From Gemmatimonadota bacterium (GTDB taxonomy: Bacteria; Gemmatimonadota; Gemmatimonadetes; Gemmatimonadales; Gemmatimonadaceae): 64,000 nucleotides of DNA. Below the pieces are notes generated by a model that searched no databases, was not told the origin of the DNA, and saw only the letters and a program-made list of their open reading frames with translations. Both the position numbers and the translations under genes were made by a program. Shown in pieces: positions 38,807-49,233 of the stretch. Location: contig JADJAD010000007.1 of assembly GCA_016704465.1 (NCBI GenBank), positions 1-64,000 on the forward strand, written 5' to 3'. Position 1 is the first letter of the stretch. Each line of letters starts with the position of its first letter.

Positions 38807-39429
38807 TTAGGCATCGTCCGATAGTTTCCGTGGTTCAGGACGATCACGTTCCCGAGGGCGTGGAATCGGACGTCCGGCGAGCGAGTCCCCGCCTCCGAGC
38901 AGCTCGTGACGCTCTCGGCCGTGCAGCGGTGCCTGTGCCGCCTCATCGCTGTCGAGGTCCACGTCTCGCGATTCTGCCCGTCGTGCGAGCATCAGCGAAC
39001 CCGCCGCAGAGGCAGCGCCTGGCGTTCAATGCCAGCGGAGCCATGATCATGGCCGTGAGTTGCCAGCTGATCCAGGCGCGAGCTTCCCGAAACGGTCGCC
39101 AACCCGACGGTGACCGTAGGCTGCCGGCACCAGACTCAGGAGCACACCACCCAGCGCTCCCCAGGCGGCGAATCGCGGCAGCGACAACTCCTGGAATCGG
39201 CGACGACGCCCAACGACCCGAGCACCATCGAGAAGATCGCGCCACCGACGAAGCCCGGTATCGCCAGCGCCGGCAACGGGGCATCGAAGACGGCGAAGAA
39301 GGCATCCCACGGAAGGTTCGGAAGGAGCAAGCTGGCCACCCCGACGAGCACGCCGGTGATCGCCCATCCCACGGCCCAGGTCAGCCCCATGCCGACGGCA
39401 CCGCGGAGTCGCCTCAGCCACTTCTTCAT
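38807..39429 (-). pseudogene. Membrane protein, multiply frameshifted
   Basis: From ATG at 39429: MKKWLRRLRGAVGMGLTWAV then GWAITGVLVGVASLLLP, and VGGAIFSMVLGSLG. After a shift near 39205: RFQELSLPRFAAWGALGGVL then LSLVPAA. Later shifts lead to AWISWQLTAMIMAPLALNA and a polar tail MLARRAESRDVDLDSDEAAQ. I recall such four-helix proteins from Gemmatimonadota genomes; function is unknown. At least three indels. Confidence 0.55.
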
Positions 39430-39562
39430 TCACAGCCTCCACGGGCACGTCTTGGACAAGTACTTTATGATACGAAGTAGACGAACCCGCGGCAAGCCTG
39501 CCGGACTATGAGCGAGTCAGGCGTCGCCATACTCGCGACCCTTGCGGGCGGTAGATTCGCAC

Positions 39563-40096
39563 ATGGCGCTCGTGGTATTCCTTCGAGGGGTCAATGTCGG
39601 CGGTCACAGGACCTTCCGACCTACCGTGCTGGCCAACGAACTGCGCCACCTCGACGTGGTCAACATCGGCGCTGCCGGCACCTTCGTGGTTAGGCAGCGT
39701 GTGACCTGCACCCAGCTCCGCGCCGAGTTGGTGCGCAGGCTCCCGTTCGACACCGAGATCATGATCGTCGCCGGTCGGGATGTTATCAGGTTGATGTCGC
39801 ACGCAAGCCTCTCCGAACGGCCCGCGGAAGCTGACATCGTTCGCTTCGTGAGCGTCCTGTCTCGACGCTCCCCGTTCCAGCCGCCGATTCCCATGCGCTT
39901 TCCGGCGGGCGGCAAGTGGTTGCTGCGGCAAGATTGTCGCGAGGAGGATCGGTTCGTGCTCGGGATGTACCGGCGCGACATGAAGGTCATCGGCTACTTC
40001 AGCGCGCTCGACCGCCTCCTCGGGACGTCTGTCACCACACGCAACTGGAACACCATCACCGCGATCGCCAAGGTGCTCGGCGCTGGACGCCGCTGA
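39563..40096 (+). CDS. DUF1697 domain protein
   Basis: 177 residues from ATG 39563. It has the family signature VFLRGVNVGGHRTFRPTVLA near the N terminus, NIGAAGTFVVRQRVTCTQLR, and the C-terminal GTSVTTRNWNTITAIAKVLG. DUF1697 proteins are small cytoplasmic proteins of unknown function. The frame is intact. Confidence 0.92.
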   Translation: MALVVFLRGVNVGGHRTFRPTVLANELRHLDVVNIGAAGTFVVRQRVTCTQLRAELVRRLPFDTEIMIVAGRDVIRLMSHASLSERPAEADIVRFVSVLSRRSPFQPPIPMRFPAGGKWLLRQDCREEDRFVLGMYRRDMKVIGYFSALDRLLGTSVTTRNWNTITAIAKVLGAGRR

Positions 40097-40160
40097 TCCC
40101 CAGGGCCGACTTGCGCTTTCGGCGGTTGCGGCCTGCCATCACCACCTCACTCGTGACGAC

Positions 40161-40637
40161 ATGAGAATCGACCTCGCAGCCCTTCTGTTCGCGTGTGTCC
40201 TTGCACCTGTAACAGTCACTGCCCAGGCCGCGCGCGCCGCCGACGTCGCGTCCATTGATGGGATCATCCGTGCCTACTACGAGGTCGTCTCGGGTCCCAC
40301 GGGGAAGTCTCCGACGTGGAACGGGACCGGAGCCCGCACCATTCGAGCGCCATGTCGCGATCGCCAGCACGAGTCCCGAGGGGCGACCCGCCGCCAGGTC
40401 CTCGACCTGAAGGGATACCATGGCGACAACCGCCCACGGGCGGAGGGGTTCTGGGAGTGGGAGACCGATCGCACCGTCAGTCGCTCGGGCAACATGGTCC
40501 ATGTGTGGAGCAGCTACGCGAGCGCAAGAACGGAGGGAGGCGAGCCGTTCACCCGCGGCGTGAATAGCATCACCCTCTTCCACGACGGTGAGCGCTGGTG
40601 GATCATGGGGTGGATGTTCGACTCGGCGGTGCGATAG
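40161..40637 (+). CDS. Exported SnoaL/DUF4440-like protein
   Basis: 158 residues with a signal peptide (LAALLFACVLAPVTVTAQA). VASIDGIIRAYYEVVSGPTG opens an NTF2-like fold; NMVHVWSSYASARTEGGEPF and TRGVNSITLFHDGERWWIMG close it. The middle (about residues 51-80) is out of frame: another frame reads IASTSPEGRPAAR there. So two compensating indels keep the frame open while changing about 30 residues. Confidence 0.75.
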   Translation: MRIDLAALLFACVLAPVTVTAQAARAADVASIDGIIRAYYEVVSGPTGKSPTWNGTGARTIRAPCRDRQHESRGATRRQVLDLKGYHGDNRPRAEGFWEWETDRTVSRSGNMVHVWSSYASARTEGGEPFTRGVNSITLFHDGERWWIMGWMFDSAVR

Positions 40638-40711
40638 CGGCACGGTGAGCGCGTCGGGTTGGACACCGTGTGCGATCGCCGTGCCGCGTTACCTCATTCA
40701 AGGAACGCGTC

Positions 40712-41522
40712 CTACTCTGCGGCGGGGTTGCGGATCCACAGGTAGGCGCGGTCAGGCCCCCCGGCATGGGAGCCGATGCAGCTGTCCTTCGTTTGCCACC
40801 TGACGACGACCTCGGATTCGTAGTCGTCCTGGTCGGTGGTGCTGACCGTGAGGGGCGTGCGCGTACCATTCGCCGCCACGAGTGCCGCCGAGGCCGAGTA
40901 GACGCCAACCGGAACGCTGTTGAGCAGGTTGTCGTGCTCCCGGGCATCATAGCTGCGCACGCTCCCCGCGCTCCCGTCGATGAGCGGACCGGTCGGTGTC
41001 AGCGTGACGATGACGCGGTGTCCGGCGGGCGCGAACGGAACGAACAGCCGCAGTTCACCTCCAAAGTGCCAGCCGGAGTTCGGGCCGATCTCGCCCTCTG
41101 CCTGCAGCTTGAAGTTGCGCACCACGCCGGTTGTCGGCACGAAGCGTCGTAGTCCTCGGCACGCTCGAACCCAGCCGCAGGCAGAGGCGCTTGCCCGCGT
41201 AGTTCATGAACGTCCACGCGTAGGCGCGATACGGAATCGTGGCGATTCCCTGCACGCTGTATCGACCGTTCGCGTCGGTGGTGGCTTCGAGCAACCCCGT
41301 GGTGAGCGCGGGGCGCACCCAGATCTTGGCGCCGGCGATCGGGGCGCCCTGTGCATCGATCACGATTCCTGCCACAACGCCGGGACCAGTGCCACCTGGA
41401 TTCCCGGGATTGCCGGGGTTCGGACCGTTCGATGGGCCGGTTCCTTCGGTTGTTCCACATCCAACTGCGAGACTGAGTATGGCCGCCGTGACGAGCCGCC
41501 GGCCCAGGCTATCGATCCACAT
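40712..41522 (-). pseudogene. Carboxypeptidase-regulatory-like lipoprotein, frameshifted
   Basis: LVTAAILSLAVGC is a lipoprotein signal, followed by a GNPGNPGNPGG-type linker and VVAGIVIDAQGAPIAGAKIW then ATTDANGRYSVQGIATIPYR, a CarboxypepD_reg-like domain. A shift near 41145 joins NFKLQAEGEIGPNSGWHFGG, VPFAPAGHRVIVTLTPTGPL and ESEVVVRWQTKDSCI. It is probably an outer-envelope lipoprotein. Function is unknown. Confidence 0.65.
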
Positions 41523-41821
41523 TGCGATGCTCCGTGTGGTGAGAGGGTACGGCTCAAAGCTGCGCAGCGTTTTGCGGCCCTACATGGGTCAATCATCCCA
41601 GCTGAACTTCGGGGGGGGGCGCATGAGGGTGCCGCACACGCCACCCTTCCGCTGTCGCTCCAAGTCAGGCACGTTGTCCGTGCATGCGTCGCGACGCGCG
41701 CGGCGTTTCCCATCCCTGAGCTGGAGCGGCTCCCCTGACGCCCTCACCATCGCCGGACGCACCGCATCCACCCGGTGCAGCCGTCCAACGCCCCGCCGAG
41801 AACCCCATCCTGACGCCGTTC

Positions 41822-42841
41822 ATGGTGCAGCCGACGCGGGACGAGCTGGGGGTGGTGGGCGTGTTCAATCCGGCAGCGATCCGTCATGGCGATGACACGA
41901 TCCTGTTGCTGCGCGTGGCCGAGGGAGTGCGCGAGGTCGCCGAGGACATGGTGGCCGCGCCGGTGTACGACGCGGCGGTGGGGGCGATGGTGATCCGACG
42001 ATGGCACAGGGGGGAGCACCGCGTCGACACCACTGACCCGCGCATGACGGTGATCGACGGGAAGACTTGGCTCACCTCGATCTCGCACCTGCGCGTGGCC
42101 CGTTCCAGCGATGGCATCCATTTCATCGTGGAGCCTGTCCCGGCGCTGTTGCCGACGACGGTATACGAGTCCTTCGGCGTGGAGGACGCACGCATCACGC
42201 GCATCGACGCCACGTACTGGATCAACTATTCCGCCGTGTCATCGTACGGCATTGCGACCGGCCTGGCTTCGACGCGTGACTTCCGGGTCTTCGCGCGACA
42301 CGGCATCATCTTCCCGCCTAACAACCGCGACGTGACGATCCTGCCGGGGCGCATCGGCGGGCGGTACCACGCACTGCACCGGCCGATGCCGGCTGGGCTG
42401 GGTGAAGTGGCGATCTGGTCGGCGTCGTCGCACGACATGCTGGCGTGGGGCGACCACCGGCTGGTGGCGATGCCCCGCGCCGGGCGATGGGACGACGAGA
42501 AGATCGGCGGCGGGGCGGTCCCGTTCCGGGTGCGGGCGCATGGAGTGGACGGGTGGCTGGCGGTGTACCACGGCGTGACGAAGGCGTCGGGAACCTATTC
42601 GTTAGGCGCGCTCCTCCTGGCACCCGACGACCCGTCCCGCGTGGTCGCGCGATCGATCGACCCGATCATGGCGCCCGAGGCGCCGTACGAACGTGAGGGG
42701 TTCTATGGAGGCGTGGTGTTTACTTGCGGCCTCGTCGACGAGGGTGACCGGGTGCGCGTCTATTACGGCGCGGCCGATGGCGTGACGGCGGTCGCCGACC
42801 TGTCGCTCGCCCGCATCATCGCGGGTCTCGGGGCGCCGTGA
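41822..42841 (+). CDS. GH130-family beta-mannoside phosphorylase
   Basis: 339 residues from ATG 41822. The frame extends left, and the conserved opening NPILTPF lies just before this ATG, so the true start is upstream (no ATG seen). FNPAAIRHGDDTILLLRVAE, ESFGVEDARITRIDATYWIN, RYHALHRPMP and WDDEKIGGGAVPFRVRAHGV then DGWLAVYHGV are standard GH130 five-blade propeller motifs. These enzymes phosphorolyse beta-1,4-mannosides. GTGA at the stop overlaps the next start. Confidence 0.92.
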   Translation: MVQPTRDELGVVGVFNPAAIRHGDDTILLLRVAEGVREVAEDMVAAPVYDAAVGAMVIRRWHRGEHRVDTTDPRMTVIDGKTWLTSISHLRVARSSDGIHFIVEPVPALLPTTVYESFGVEDARITRIDATYWINYSAVSSYGIATGLASTRDFRVFARHGIIFPPNNRDVTILPGRIGGRYHALHRPMPAGLGEVAIWSASSHDMLAWGDHRLVAMPRAGRWDDEKIGGGAVPFRVRAHGVDGWLAVYHGVTKASGTYSLGALLLAPDDPSRVVARSIDPIMAPEAPYEREGFYGGVVFTCGLVDEGDRVRVYYGAADGVTAVADLSLARIIAGLGAP

Positions 42842-44042
42842 CCTCGAGCGGACCAGCGCTATCGCACGCGCCGTTCGAGCTTGGCATCAACTACTGGCCG
42901 CGGCCGCCGCGCGATGTACATGTGGCGCGACTTCGACCTCGGCGAAGTGCGCGACGACTTCTCGCACATCGCCGACATGGGGTTCGACGTGGTGCGCTAC
43001 TTTGCACTCACGCAGGACTTTCTCCCGAGCGCGCTTCACGTGGCGCCGGAGATGGTCGATCGACTCGTCGCGGTCGCCAGCGCGGGCCGCGATGCCGGGC
43101 TCCGGGTGGTCCCGACGCTGATCGTCCTGAACATGAGTGGACGCATCTGGTGGCCACCGTGGATGCTCGACGCGGACGGGCGACCGGGCGACGTGTTCGG
43201 CGACCCGACGCTCCTGCGATCGCAGACGCTGCTGGTGGAGTGCTGCGCGCGGGCGCTGGCAGGCGACGACTCGATCCGCGCTTTTGACCTGAGCAACGAG
43301 ATCGACGATGCGCAGCGTCCCGGGACGCGACACGCAGGATGGCTGTGGACGTCGCTGCTCGCCAACGCGATCCGCCGCCAGGCGCCCGGCGTGCCGATCC
43401 AGGTCGGGGCGCACCTTCCGTCGCTCAGCACCAACAACAACATGCGCGTGGACGACATCGGCGGGGTGGCGGACGAGGACATGATGCACGCCTACCCGCT
43501 GTACAGCGACGTGGCGCGCTCGTTCCTCGACCGGAGCTGGTCCCCTTCTCCTGTGTGCTCACCGCCGGCCTCGCCGGCACGGGGCGTCCTCGCTGATGCA
43601 GGAGTTCGGCCTATGCTCCGCGCAGCGTGGGGCAGCGGGCGAGACCATCATCGACGACTTCCTCGGAACGCCGCGACCGCAGTACCTCGCGTCCGAGGAA
43701 GAAGGGGCCACGTACTACGCCGACGTGCTGGAGGGCCTGGTGGCGACGGGAGCGGCGGGGGCATACGCGTGGTGCTACGGCGACTACGACCCGCGACTCT
43801 TCGACCGTGCCCCCCTCGCGCACGCCGTGCGGGAGCGCACCTTTGGCCTCGTGCGCGCCGACGGAAGCGAGAAGCCAGCGACCGCCGCCTTTCGCGCGCT
43901 GAGGCGGCGACGAGATGCCGGGACACTCGTCAGGCAGGCGGTGCCGACGGTGCTCGATATCTCCACCGACGAGTACTACGACGCACCTGCCGAGCATTTC
44001 CGGCGATTGTACCTTCGCTGGACCAATCGAGAGGGGGCATGA
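42838..44042 (+). pseudogene. GH5-like glycoside hydrolase (cellulase/mannanase fold), frameshifted
   Basis: FELGINYWPR opens the barrel. After a shift near 42905: MYMWRDFDLGEVRDDFSHIA then DMGFDVVRYFALTQDFLPSA and SIRAFDLSNEIDD (catalytic acid/base Glu after Asn). After shifts near 43535 and 43585: LMQEFGLCSAQRG (nucleophile Glu), GAYAWCYGDYDPRLFDRAPL. This is the clan GH-A beta-mannanase/GH5-like layout. The start GTG overlaps the upstream stop, and the stop overlaps the next ATG. Confidence 0.8.
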
Positions 44043-45050
44043 CGGCACCACTCGTGCGCTTCGCGCGCAATCCGATCGTGACACCGGCACAGGTCCCGTA
44101 TGCGCGGGCCAGCGGGGCGTTCAACCCCGGGGCGTGTGTTGACCACCGTACCGATCGTGTGGTGCTGCTCGTGCGTGCGTACGAAGTGGAGACGGGTCGC
44201 TCATCGCTGGCGCTCGCGCTGTCGGCGGACGGCGAGCATATCGACGAGATCCGGGACCAGCCGGCGATCGGTCGCGACGCGCCGTACGAGGAGTGGGGGG
44301 TGGAGGATCCGCGCATCACCTTCCTCGCCGACGAGGAGCGCTACGCGATCACCTACACCGGCTACTCATCGGAAGCCGGCCCGCGCGGCTGCCTGATCAC
44401 GACCGACGACCTGCTCGCCCCGAGCGTTACAAGCGGCACGGCCCGCGCATCGCGGGAACAACAAGAACTGTGTCATCCTCCCGGAGAAGGTGGACGGTCA
44501 GTACGTGATCCTGCATCGGCCGATGCCGCGCATCGTATGCACGCGCGTGGCATCGCTGGAGTCGGAGTGGCCGGTGGATGGCGTGACACTGCTGGGCCCA
44601 ACGCCGGGAAGCTGGCGCAGCTCCCGAGTGGGAGCGGGGGCGCCGCCCATTCGCACGGATGCCGGCTGGTTGATGCCGTTCCACGGCGCGACCTCCATCG
44701 AGGAGGGCAACATCTATTCGATGGGGTGGTGTGTGCTCGACCTCGATCGCCCCGAGGCCGTGCGCTTCGTGTCGGACGAGTCGGCACTGTCGCCGGTCGC
44801 GCCTTACGAGATCGAGCAGCAGAACATCCCGCAGGTGGACATGGCCAACTTCCGCACCGGGGTGCGCGTGGTCTTCCCCCAGGGACTGGTCTCGCGCGGG
44901 GCCGACCTGCTCGTCTACTATGGCGCTGCCGACGTCTCGGTTGCGGGTGCGCGCGTCGGTCGTGATGCGCTGGTCGCGTCGATCGAGTACGCGATCGCAC
45001 ACCCGGCCCTGATGGGAAGTTCCGCAGGCGACACCACCGCAGTCGCGTGA
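44039..45050 (+). pseudogene. Second GH130-family phosphorylase, frameshifted
   Basis: PLVRFARNPIVTPAQVPYAR, ASGAFNPGACVDHRTDRVVL, EEWGVEDPRITFLADEERYA and ITYTGYSS match GH130. Near 44425 and 44457 two indels interrupt FERYKRHGPRIAG-like and NNKNCVILPEKV segments. Then YVILHRPMPR, GWLMPFHGATSIEEGNIYSM and LLVYYGAADVSVAGA follow. It likely differs in specificity from the first copy. It overlaps its neighbours at both ends. Confidence 0.85.
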
Positions 45051-46350
45051 TGCGACCGTCGCCGGCAGCCCGGCTGGCATGGACCGTGGCGCTTGCGCTC
45101 GCCGTGCTCGCGGGCGGCGCCTGCGCGCGAGGGGGTCTCCCGCTGTGGACCCACCGCCCGCCGAGCCGTTAGGCATCTCGCTCGACCACCTGCGCCGGCT
45201 CGGCCTCGATGCGATGGTCAACGGCCGCCCGGTGCGGGTCGTCTCCCTCTACGCCGAGGCCCCGACTATCGCCCCACCGCGTCGCCGGCGCGCGACGGCT
45301 ACGAGGGGATCGCCAGCGTCGACGACGGGGCACGCGCGGCGGTCGTCTACCTGCGTGCCCATGAGGCGACGGGCGACATGGCGGCGCGCAATGAGGCCAT
45401 CGCCCTGCTATGTCCTACTGGGCTGCGCGCAGCATCTGGGCGCTCGGCGAGGCGCAACGGGTGCTCGGGCCGGAGACCATGAACGCACTGGGGCTGCGCG
45501 TCGTGCTGGATCGCGCGGTAGCACGCCTGGCGCGCGAGGTGAATGCGGGGCGACTGATCGGCGGCTCGGCGACGGCGACCGCCGAGGCGCTGCTTGGCCT
45601 GTTGGCGCTGCAGCGGGCCGAGCCCACCGTCGAACGCGGCGCGCTCGCCTCACGTGTGGCCGACCTGCTGGTCCCGCTCACGACGGGGAGCCGCTCGACC
45701 GCACCGTGGGGCGCACGCGTCGACCGCGCGGTCGATGACTGGCACGCGTGGGGCTCGCGCTCCACCGAAGCGCTGGCCGGCGCAGCGGTCGTGCTCGAGC
45801 GCCCCGACCTGTTGGCGGCCGCCAGGGTAGAGGCCGACCTGCTCTGGGCGCGATTCGCCCTCGCCGCGCAGGCGCCGTCGCTGATTGCGCCTGACGGTGG
45901 CACCACGTGTTTCCGCAGATCGCATACGGCGTCGGGTCTATCGTGGGCGGTTACCTGGCACTGGCCGAGGCGACGGGAGAGCGGCGGTACGCCGTGCTGG
46001 CCGGTGTGACGGCGGGCTGGTTCCTCGGCGCGAATGCGGCCGGTGTCGCGATGTACGAGGAGGCCAGCGGGCGCACCTTCGACGGGATCGACTCGGACAC
46101 CTCGGCCACCGGGGTGAAGGTGAACAGAAACGCCGGCGCCGAGTCCACAATCGAGGCACTCTTGGCGCTACAGGCAGTCACGGGCGATCCGGACGCCGCG
46201 CGCTACCTGCGATTTCGCCCGATGGGCGAGGCTGCCGTCTCGCTGGCGAGCGTACCACTTACGCGTGAGTACTCGGGTCCAGGGGAGGCACGCCTGACGC
46301 TGCGGCGCGATTCGTCGGGGGTGTCGATCGACGAGGTGAGTGGCCCGGAT
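45050..46350 (+). pseudogene. Large lipoprotein, six-hairpin-like, frameshifted
   Basis: LAWTVALALAVLAGGAC is a lipoprotein signal. With shifts near 45145, 45290, 45410 and 45905 it reads LGISLDHLRRLGLDAMVNGR, DGYEGIASVDDGARAAVVYL, SYWAARSIWALGEAQRVLGP, FPQIAYGVGSIVGGYLALAE and GAESTIEALLALQAVTGD. The helical repeat layout resembles alpha/alpha-barrel glycosidase-type proteins found in sugar operons. Its C terminus runs without a stop into the ABC binding protein. Confidence 0.5.
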
Positions 46351-47568
46351 GCACCGATCACGCTGACGTACTGGCCCGCCGCCAATCCCGCCGAGGTGCG
46401 GCTCGCCAACCGGTTGGCTGCGCGGTGGAACGCCGAACACGCCGACGTGCAGGTGCGCGTACAGCCGCTTCCCGCTGGTCGATCGACCGAGGAAGTGCTG
46501 CTGGCGGCCATCGTCGCCCGGGCGACCCCCGACATCTCGTCGAACGTGTCGTCGGCGCTGCTCGCTCGGCTGGTGCGCGCGGGCGGCGTGGTGCGCCTCG
46601 ACGACCGCGTGGCCACCGCCGCGCGTCTCGCCGAGCGGACCAACAGCGCGATGCTCGCACCGCTCCGCCTTCCCGATGGCGGCATCTATGCGTTTCCGTG
46701 GAAGACGAACCCGGAAATGCTCATGTACAACGTCGAGCTCCTGGCCGGCGCCGGACTCGCGCCGCCGCGCACGCAAGGCGAGTTGCTCGACGCCCTGCGA
46801 CGACTCGTGCGCGATACCGATGGCGATGGTCGCGCCGACCGGTGGGGAATGTGGGCAACGCTCAAGACGACGTGGTACGAGCGCTTCTACGACTTCTACC
46901 CGCTGTATCTTGCCGGCTCCGGGGGAGAGACGCTGGTGCGTGATGGCGCCGTGCGCTTCGAGAATGAAGCGGCCGTTCAGGCGCTGGAGCTACTGCGCGC
47001 CGGTTTCGCCGAGGGCCTGCTCCCCAAGTCGAACTTCGCGCTCGGTCGTGACCCGTTTGCCGACGGCACCGTCGCGATGAAGATCATCGGTCCGTGGTTC
47101 GTGAAGGAGATGGACGAACTCAAGGTGCAAGGACTGACCTATGATGTCGTCCCCGTCCCGGCGGCCGAGGGCGTCGACCCTGGACAACGCTTCGCCTTCG
47201 CCGACCTGCGCAGCATCGCCGTCTTCTCGACGACGCGTCATCCGGACGCCGCGGCCCGTTTCGTCGCGTATCTCACGTCGCCCGACGCCGATCGCATGCT
47301 GATCGAGGAGGCGAGCCAGCTCCCGTATCGCCGTGGGCTTTCTGCGGACTCGCGCTATCGTCGTGCGCTGTCGCGCTGGCCGACGCTGACCGAGTACGCG
47401 ACGTACGTGGAGCAATCGCGCGACCTCGACGTCGACCCCGACGTGGTCGAGATCTTCGATGTGCTCTCTGAGGCGTACGAGGAGGGTGCCGTGTTCGGGC
47501 TTGTCCCGGTGCGCGAGGCGCTGGCCAAGGCGGCGGCCGAGGTGCGGAGGATCATCGATGCGCGCTGA
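46351..47568 (+). CDS. ABC transporter sugar-binding protein (family 1), fused in frame to upstream lipoprotein
   Basis: About 405 residues. APITLTYWPAANPAEVRLAN begins the domain; SSNVSSALLARLVRAGGVVR, YAFPWKTNPEMLMYNVELLA, WGMWATLKTTWYERFYDFYP and MKIIGPWFVKEMDELKVQGL are typical of family 1 sugar-binding proteins. It has no start codon or signal peptide of its own: the frame is continuous with the preceding protein. A lost signal region by deletion is more likely than a true fusion. The permease ATG overlaps its 3' end by 11 bases. Confidence 0.8.
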   Translation, partial: APITLTYWPAANPAEVRLANRLAARWNAEHADVQVRVQPLPAGRSTEEVLLAAIVARATPDISSNVSSALLARLVRAGGVVRLDDRVATAARLAERTNSAMLAPLRLPDGGIYAFPWKTNPEMLMYNVELLAGAGLAPPRTQGELLDALRRLVRDTDGDGRADRWGMWATLKTTWYERFYDFYPLYLAGSGGETLVRDGAVRFENEAAVQALELLRAGFAEGLLPKSNFALGRDPFADGTVAMKIIGPWFVKEMDELKVQGLTYDVVPVPAAEGVDPGQRFAFADLRSIAVFSTTRHPDAAARFVAYLTSPDADRMLIEEASQLPYRRGLSADSRYRRALSRWPTLTEYATYVEQSRDLDVDPDVVEIFDVLSEAYEEGAVFGLVPVREALAKAAAEVRRIIDAR

Positions 47569-48420
47569 GGAACGCTCCGGGTGGATGCTGGTGGCGCCGT
47601 ACGCGACGTTCCTGCTCGCATTCGCAGCGTACCCCATCGTCTTCGCGCTGGCCCTGGTCTTCCTGCATTGGGACCTGGTCACAACGCCGACGTTCGCGGG
47701 GCTCGACAACATCCAGCTCCTCACGCACGACACGCGCTTCTGGCGCGCGGTCGGCAACACGTTCGTCTTCCTCGCCATCCACGTCCCGTTGCAGATCGCC
47801 ACCGCGCTGGCGCTGGCGGTCGTGCTCAATCGCCCGCTCGCATTTCGCGCATTCTGGCGAGCGGCCTTCTTCCTCCCCGTCGTGATCTCAGGGGCAGTGG
47901 TCGCGATCCTGTGGAACTCGCTTTACGCGACCGACGTGGGACTGATCAACACCCTGCTCGTCCGCATCGGGTTGCAGCCGGTGCCGTGGCTCACCAACCC
48001 GTCGACGGCCATGCCGGCGATCGCGGTGATGGTGACGTGGAAGAACGTCGGCTTCTATGTGATCATCTACCTGGCCGGGCTGCAGTACATCCCCCGCAGC
48101 TGCAAGGAGGCCATCGAGATGGAGGGGGCGACGAGCTGGCAGCGCTTCCGCTTCCTCACCCTCCCGCTCCTCCTGCCGCAGACGATCCTCGTGGTGATGC
48201 TCTCGACCATCAACGGCTTCCAGCTGTTCATCGAGCCGTACGTGATGACCGGAGGCGGCCCGCTGCGGCGTACGTATTCCATCGTGCTCTACCTGTACAC
48301 GAACGCGTTCTCCTACCAGAGATGGGGTACGCAGCGACCATTGGCGTGGCACTGGCCCTGATGATCGGCGCGGTTGTGGTGCTGCAACGGCGGGTCCTCG
48401 GAACGGGAGAGTCGCTATGA
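47558..48420 (+). pseudogene. Sugar ABC transporter permease 1 (MalF type), frameshifted
   Basis: MLVAPYATFLLAFAAYPIVF, then six helices including IHVPLQIATALALAVVLNRP and FWRAAFFLPVVISGAVVAIL. The EAA loop is EAIEMEGATSWQRFRFLTLP. A single shift near 48322 is required for the last helix (EMGYAATIGVALALMIGAVV). MalF-type permease of carbohydrate importers. The stop overlaps the ATG of the second permease. Confidence 0.88.
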
Positions 48421-49231
48421 CATGGATTCGGCGCGTGGCGCTGTACGCCATGCTTGGAGTCGCCGCGGTCACCTTCATCTATCCGTTTCTGTGGATGGCC
48501 GCCACCACCTTCAAGCCGCCGTTCGACGTGGGGACACTGACGCTCTTCCTGCGCGATGCGACGCTTGACAACTACCGCACCATGTGGGAGCGCGCCCCCT
48601 TCGGTCGCGCCCTGTTCAACAGCGCGATGGTCGCAGGCACCGTCACCGCCGCGGTGCTGGTCTTCGGATCGATGACGGCCTACGCCATGGCTCGACTCGA
48701 CTTTCGCGGTCGGCCGGCACTCAACGCGGCCACGACTGCAGTGCTGCTCGTGCCCGGACAGCTGACGCTCATTCCGCTCTACACCGTCATGGTGCAGCTG
48801 GGATGGATCGACAGCTACGCGGCGCTCATCGTCCCTATCTCTTCAACGCCACGGCGATCCTCATGCTGCGCCAGTTCTTCCTGCAGATTCCGCAGTCGCT
48901 CATCGATTCGGCGCGCATGGATGGCATGGGAGAGCTACGCATCCTCTTCACGATCTTCTGGCCGCTGGCCAAGCCGGTGCTGGCCATCGTCGCGATCTTC
49001 ACCTTCATGGGATCGTGGAACGAAGTGCTATGGCCGCTGCTCGTGGTACGCGAACAGGCGCTGATGACGCTGCCCCAGCTCCTCACCGTCTTCGCCCTCG
49101 GCGGCGGGGCGGGATCGCTCGGGGTCTCCCTGGCGGCCGCGATGGTGCTCGTCGTCCCCGTCGTGATCGCGTACGCCTTCCTGCAGCGCCACTTCATCGA
49201 GAGCATGGCCGGCGCCGGAATCAAGGGATAA
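48417..49231 (+). pseudogene. Sugar ABC transporter permease 2 (MalG type), frameshifted
   Basis: RVALYAMLGVAAVTFIYPFL then WMAATTFKPPFDV, FGRALFNSAMVAGTVTAAVL, LLVPGQLTLIPLYTVMVQLG. A shift near 48838 leads to LFNATAILMLRQFFLQIPQS, the EAA loop LIDSARMDGMGELRILFTIF, and the end VIAYAFLQRHFIESMAGAGI KG. A standard MalG-type component with one indel. Confidence 0.88.
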
Positions 49232-49233
49232 CC